From: Alphaproteobacteria bacterium
GTDB taxonomy: Bacteria > Pseudomonadota > Alphaproteobacteria > ATCC43930 > CGMCC-115725
Assembly: GCA_030039815.1 (NCBI GenBank)
Contig: JASHUW010000181.1
Span: 1-8,519 of the forward strand
DNA: 8,519 bases
Direction: 5' to 3'
The translations under genes and the position numbers were made by a program. Positions 6,077-8,519 of the stretch are shown one piece after another (within the stretch, counting starts at the first letter, position 1; each line of letters starts with the position of its first letter). Under the pieces are notes generated by a model. The model was not told where the DNA came from and made no database searches. It was given only the letters and a program-made list of their open reading frames with translations.

Positions 6077-7429
6077 CTAGGCCTTTTTCGGCCCGCCGCC
6101 GAGGCACTTTCCGGCGACGACGTCGTAGCTGCCGCACGACATTGGCGGCAGCCAGTCGCCGATCAGGTTCTTGCTTTCGTCGAGATAGGGCGACCATGGC
6201 TGGGCGACGACCAGGCCGCCGGTCTGCCAAACCACGTTGAACATGCCGTCGGCCTGCACTTCGCCGATCAGCACCGGTTTGGTCAAATGGTGGTTCGGCA
6301 TCATCGTCGCGTAATCGCCCGAGAGGTTCGGGTAGGAGACGCCGACCATCGCGTCGATTACCGCGTCGTGGTCGGTGGTGCCGGCCTTCTCGACCGCCTT
6401 CACCCACATGTTGAAGCCGATGTAGTGGGCTTCCATCGGATCATTGAACACGCGCTTGTCGTCGTTCACCGCTTTCTTGAAGGCGGCGACGACCTCCTTG
6501 TTGAGCGGCGTGTCGACGCTCTGGAAATAGTTCCACGCCGCGAGATGGCCGACCAGCGGCTTGGTGTCGATGCCGGCCAGCTCCTGCTCGCCGACGCTGA
6601 ACGCCACGACCGGGATGTCGGTCGCCTTGATGCCCTGGTTGCCGAGCTCCTTGTAGAACGGCACGTTGGCGTCACCGTTGATGGTCGACACCACCGCGGT
6701 CTTCTTGCCGGCCGAGCCGAACGCCTTGATCTTGGCGACTTCCGCCTGCCAGTCGGAATAGCCGAACGGGGTGTAGTTGATCATCATGTCGGGCGGCGCG
6801 ACGCCCTTCGCCTTCAGATAGGCTTCGAGGATCTTGTTGGTGGTGCGCGGATAGACGTAGTCCGTGCCTTCCAGCACCCAGCGTTTCACGTTGACTTGGT
6901 TCATCAGGTAGTCGACCGCTGGGATCGCCTGCTGGTTCGGTGCGGCGCCGGTGTAGAAGACATTGCGGCTGCATTCCTGGCCCTCGTACTGGACGGGGTA
7001 GAGCAGGATGCCGTTCAGCTGCTCGAACACCGGCAGCACCGATTTGCGCGACACCGAGGTCCAGCAGCCGAATACCGCCGCCACCTTGTCAACCGACAGA
7101 AGCTGCTTGGCTTTTTCCGCGAAGAGCGGCCAGTTGGAGGCGGGGTCGACCACCACCGGCTCGAGCTTGCGGCCCAGCACGCCCCCCTTGGCGTTCTGCT
7201 GGGCGATCAGCATCAGCATGACATCCTTCAGCGGCGACTCGCTGATCGCCATCGTGCCGGAGAGCGAATGCAGGATGCCGACCTTGATCGGCTCGCCCGC
7301 GGCCGGCGCATCGGCGGCCTTGGCCTCGGGAATGATGTTGGGAAGCGCCCCCAGCCCGGCGGTGACGGCGACGCCCGCGCCGAGCTGCGCGAGCCGGCGG
7401 CGATCAATGACAAATCCCTCGGATGACAT
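6077..7429 (-). CDS. urtA: Urea ABC transporter substrate-binding protein UrtA
   Basis: A 450-residue periplasmic binding protein of the urea/short-chain amide family (related to FmdD and to Leu/Ile/Val-binding proteins); it captures urea and delivers it to UrtBC. The N-terminus has a twin-arginine-like DRRRLAQLG (9-17), a hydrophobic stretch (18-33) and a likely cleavage site AKA|AD after residue 38, so Tat export is possible. The mature part opens with IKVGILHSLSGTMAISE and contains the characteristic AVFGCWTSVSRKSVLPVFE and LLYPVQYEGQE blocks. Two cysteines near the C-terminus (PMSCGSYDVVAGKC) could form a disulfide. I chose the ATG at 7429 because GGGGAGAG lies just upstream; the frame is open further to 7513 but that part is not signal-like. 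It is the first gene of the operon, 4 nt from urtB. An amide substrate cannot be excluded. Confidence 0.95.
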   Translation of the reverse strand: MSSEGFVIDRRRLAQLGAGVAVTAGLGALPNIIPEAKAADAPAAGEPIKVGILHSLSGTMAISESPLKDVMLMLIAQQNAKGGVLGRKLEPVVVDPASNWPLFAEKAKQLLSVDKVAAVFGCWTSVSRKSVLPVFEQLNGILLYPVQYEGQECSRNVFYTGAAPNQQAIPAVDYLMNQVNVKRWVLEGTDYVYPRTTNKILEAYLKAKGVAPPDMMINYTPFGYSDWQAEVAKIKAFGSAGKKTAVVSTINGDANVPFYKELGNQGIKATDIPVVAFSVGEQELAGIDTKPLVGHLAAWNYFQSVDTPLNKEVVAAFKKAVNDDKRVFNDPMEAHYIGFNMWVKAVEKAGTTDHDAVIDAMVGVSYPNLSGDYATMMPNHHLTKPVLIGEVQADGMFNVVWQTGGLVVAQPWSPYLDESKNLIGDWLPPMSCGSYDVVAGKCLGGGPKKA

Positions 7430-7433
7430 AGAG

Positions 7434-7441
7434 CTCTCCCC
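7434..7441 (-). promoter_or_regulatory. Strong ribosome binding site of urtA
   Basis: GGGGAGAG on the minus strand, with the GGGGAG core 6 nt before the ATG at 7429. It decides this start over the upstream in-frame possibilities and is the best Shine-Dalgarno of the operon, as suits the most abundant component. Confidence 0.8.
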
Positions 7442-7452
7442 TGTATGTCGGA

Positions 7453-7468
7453 TTGGCACGGCGGGGGC
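7453..7468 (+). promoter_or_regulatory. Weak sigma-54-like element facing away from urtA
   Basis: TTGGCACG at 7453-7460, then GC at 7467-7468, keeps the sigma-54 -24 GG and -12 GC at the correct 10-base interval. The -12 box is GGGC rather than TTGC. It points to the SnoaL-like gene 227 nt further on, not to urtA. Nitrogen control through NtrC and sigma-54 is common for urea uptake, so the match is tempting, but orientation and the poor -12 box argue for chance. Confidence 0.18.
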
Positions 7469-7495
7469 CGCGTCGCATCGGGGTGGAGCAAGATC

Positions 7496-7523
7496 GAGGC
7501 CAATAGGCCTCACGCTAACGTGA
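7496..7523. repeat. Two adjoining inverted repeats in the urtA leader
   Basis: GAGGCC-AATA-GGCCTC (7496-7511) is a perfect 6-bp inverted repeat. It is followed, overlapping by two bases, by TCACG-CTAA-CGTGA (7510-7523), a perfect 5-bp one. They lie 67-94 nt upstream of the urtA ATG. They could be operators for dimeric regulators or alternative, mutually exclusive hairpins in the leader RNA. Confidence 0.45.
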
Positions 7524-7545
7524 ACCTGAGCAGTTGTGCTTATTT

Positions 7546-7573
7546 CTTATGCATGCCCATTTATGCATCTTAA
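7546..7573 (-). promoter_or_regulatory. Possible sigma-70-type promoter of the urt operon
   Basis: On the minus strand TTAAGA (7573-7568) and CATAAG (7551-7546) are 16 nt apart, each matching 4 of 6 bases of the -35 and -10 consensus. The region is distinctly AT-rich against a GC-rich background, as promoters in such genomes often are. It would give a leader of about 110 nt containing the inverted repeats at 7496-7523. A prediction by eye only. Confidence 0.3.
7547..7568. repeat. Direct repeat TTATGCAT x2 in the divergent urtA upstream gap
   Basis: Two exact copies of TTATGCAT, at 7547-7554 and 7561-7568, are 14 bp apart start to start. Each contains the palindrome ATGCAT. They overlap the possible urtA promoter, so they could be an operator. 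Next to them is an AT-only-arm inverted repeat, AATTT-GATT-AAATT (7572-7585). Confidence 0.45.
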
Positions 7574-7694
7574 TTTGATTAAATTTTAGGCGGAAGTTCG
7601 ATGGCTTGATCATGAATTTCACTAATCCGTCACATTTTGTGCGCTTCCTGTAGGCGTCAACGGTAGGATTTGGCGCCGTTTCCGGAGAGCGACG

Positions 7695-8102
7695 ATGAAC
7701 GACAGCGACGCGGTTCTTGCCGCCAATCTCCAGTTCTACCAGGCGTTCACGACCCGGAATATTGAAGCGATGGAAGCGCTGTGGGCGCGCCGGGCGCCGG
7801 TGGCGTGCGTGCATCCCGGCTGGCCGCCACTCGCCGACCGCGCGGCGGTCATGGAAAGCTGGCGGAACATCCTCTCCAACCCCGAATCGCCGCGCATCGC
7901 CTGCTACGACGAGCGCGTGTTCCTTTATGGCGAGACCGCGCTGGTGGTGTGCGAGGAGGAGCTGGACGGCGGTACGCTGATCGCCAGCAACTGGTTCGTG
8001 CGCGAGGACGGCGCCTGGCGCCTGGCGCACCACCAGGCCGGGCAGCTCGTCGCCCGCCGCCCGACCGGCCCGCGGCGACCGGCGCCGGGACGGATGAATT
8101 AA
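7695..8102 (+). CDS. SnoaL-like / NTF2-like superfamily protein of unknown function
   Basis: A 135-residue protein with the NTF2-like alpha+beta barrel pattern: an N-terminal helix pair (LAANLQFYQAFTTRNIEAMEALW, residues 8-30), the loop ACVHPGWPPLADRAAVMESWRNIL (37-60), and closing strands ASNWFVREDGAWRLAHHQAGQL (97-118). This HPGW and WRLAHHQAG arrangement is common in proteobacterial SnoaL_3 or DUF4440-type proteins, whose members range from small-molecule isomerases and hydrolases to non-catalytic ligand binders; no specific reaction can be named. The tail from about 121 is Arg/Pro-rich and probably disordered. No signal peptide, so cytoplasmic. GGAGAG lies 5 nt before the ATG and decides the start. 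It diverges from urtA and converges with the amidase gene; nothing ties it to urea uptake except shared upstream DNA. Confidence 0.88.
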   Translation: MNDSDAVLAANLQFYQAFTTRNIEAMEALWARRAPVACVHPGWPPLADRAAVMESWRNILSNPESPRIACYDERVFLYGETALVVCEEELDGGTLIASNWFVREDGAWRLAHHQAGQLVARRPTGPRRPAPGRMN

Positions 8103-8114
8103 CCGCTGTCGGTT
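8101..8114. terminator. Small hairpin between convergent stops, weak bidirectional terminator candidate
   Basis: AACCG (8101-8105) and CGGTT (8110-8114) pair around a CTGT tetraloop, filling the 12-nt gap between the stop of the SnoaL-like gene and that of the amidase. The stem is only 5 bp and neither side has a full T-run, so terminator function is uncertain. Confidence 0.3.
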
Positions 8115-8519
8115 TCAATTCACGCGACGATATCCCCGGAACCGGTCGCGCCGCGCGGCTTCCTCGGCGGCTTGCGCAGCCTCGACGACCTGGCGCACCT
8201 CGCTCAGGCGCCCGGCGGTTTCGCCGTCGAGCCGGCCGTCCCAGCGTTCGGGCCGAAAGCGGCGCTGAAACGCGACGAGCGCGGGGGTCACGTTGCCCGG
8301 CTCGACCTGATAGCCGATGCGCGCCAGATCGCTGAGCGCGGCGGCTCGCTCGACGATGCCGACCCCGCGACCGCGCCGCCGCCGCAGCTCTTCGGCTGGC
8401 TCGGGCCACAACCCGATGCCGGCGCGCGCCAGGCGGCGCCAGTCGAACAATTCGCCGGGATCGGTCTTGCGGGTCGGCGCGATGTCGGAATGGCCGACGA
8501 TGCGATGCGCGGGGATGCG
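8115..8519 (-). CDS. N-acetylmuramoyl-L-alanine amidase, AmpD/AmiD type, with peptidoglycan-binding domain (partial, N-terminus off window)
   Basis: The last 134 residues of a zinc amidase that cuts the bond between N-acetylmuramic acid and the stem peptide of peptidoglycan. The fragment opens with the end of the Amidase_2 domain: VGHSDIAPTRKTDPG at residues 8-22, in which H10 and D20 match two zinc ligands of AmpD (H154, D164) and K18 its catalytic lysine. LFDWRRLA follows. The C-terminal part (about 54-110) resembles a PG_binding_1 domain, with NVTPALVAFQRRFRPERWDG (76-95) and LDGETAGRL. The added binding domain points to an AmiD-like cell-wall enzyme rather than the compact cytosolic AmpD. 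The first part, including any signal peptide or lipobox, lies beyond the right edge, so location cannot be judged. It converges with the SnoaL-like gene, leaving 12 nt between the stops. Confidence 0.9.
   Translation of the reverse strand, partial: RIPAHRIVGHSDIAPTRKTDPGELFDWRRLARAGIGLWPEPAEELRRRRGRGVGIVERAAALSDLARIGYQVEPGNVTPALVAFQRRFRPERWDGRLDGETAGRLSEVRQVVEAAQAAEEAARRDRFRGYRRVN

Noticed and set aside
5783..7426. Long open frame (about 547 codons) on the plus strand antisense to urtA and the urtB start
   Set aside because: Its composition (many Val-Asp-His-Arg runs) is the mirror of a GC-rich coding strand; no ribosome site or domain is seen.
1..8519. Mobile elements, CRISPR array, tRNA or rRNA genes, toxin-antitoxin or defence cassette
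   Set aside because: No transposase or integrase motif, terminal repeats, spaced repeat array or cloverleaf pattern was seen; all sizeable reading frames are explained.

Overview
The window looks like a chromosomal segment of a GC-rich alphaproteobacterium, probably of the Hyphomicrobiales (Rhizobiales) or a near relative. The grounds are strong GC bias at third codon positions, the close fit of the urea transporter and ECF sigma factor to alphaproteobacterial forms, and tightly packed genes with frequent start/stop overlaps. This placement is inference from sequence style, not from a search.

Left end (1-1090): on the minus strand there is the N-terminal part of a macro-domain ADP-ribose hydrolase (cut by the window edge). 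Upstream of it lies an ECF-type RNA polymerase sigma factor. The two are separated by a strong intrinsic terminator and a second GC-rich inverted repeat. The 178-base gap at 913-1090 separates the sigma factor from a divergent OmpR/PhoB-type response regulator (1091-1813, plus). It holds a possible ECF promoter (GGAACC) facing the sigma gene and three TGTA(A) direct repeats spaced exactly 10 bp apart. That is the layout expected of a binding array for an OmpR-family regulator.

Centre (1820-7429): a complete five-gene high-affinity urea ABC transporter operon, urtABCDE, runs on the minus strand. UrtA is the periplasmic urea-binding protein, UrtB and UrtC the two permeases, and UrtD and UrtE the two ATPases. 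Junctions are very tight: 4 nt between A and B, 6 nt between B and C, a 4-nt overlap between C and D, and 3 nt between D and E. A 10-bp GC-rich hairpin sits just inside the urtB start and may set the urtA:urtB expression ratio. No urease or urease accessory gene lies in the window. The operon ends 6 nt from the convergent response-regulator stop.

Right end (7430-8519): a 265-base, partly AT-rich divergent gap carries inverted repeats, a TTATGCAT direct repeat and possible promoter elements. It separates urtA from a small SnoaL/NTF2-like protein gene (plus). Convergent with that is the C-terminal part of an N-acetylmuramoyl-L-alanine amidase with a peptidoglycan-binding domain, cut by the window edge.

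Most of the window is ordinary housekeeping and nutrient-uptake DNA. I see no mobile elements, CRISPR, tRNA, rRNA or defence-type cassette, and no clearly new multi-gene system. The items most worth a second look are regulatory: the 10-bp-phased repeats in the sigma/regulator gap, the terminator directly before the macro-domain start, and the structured urtA leader.
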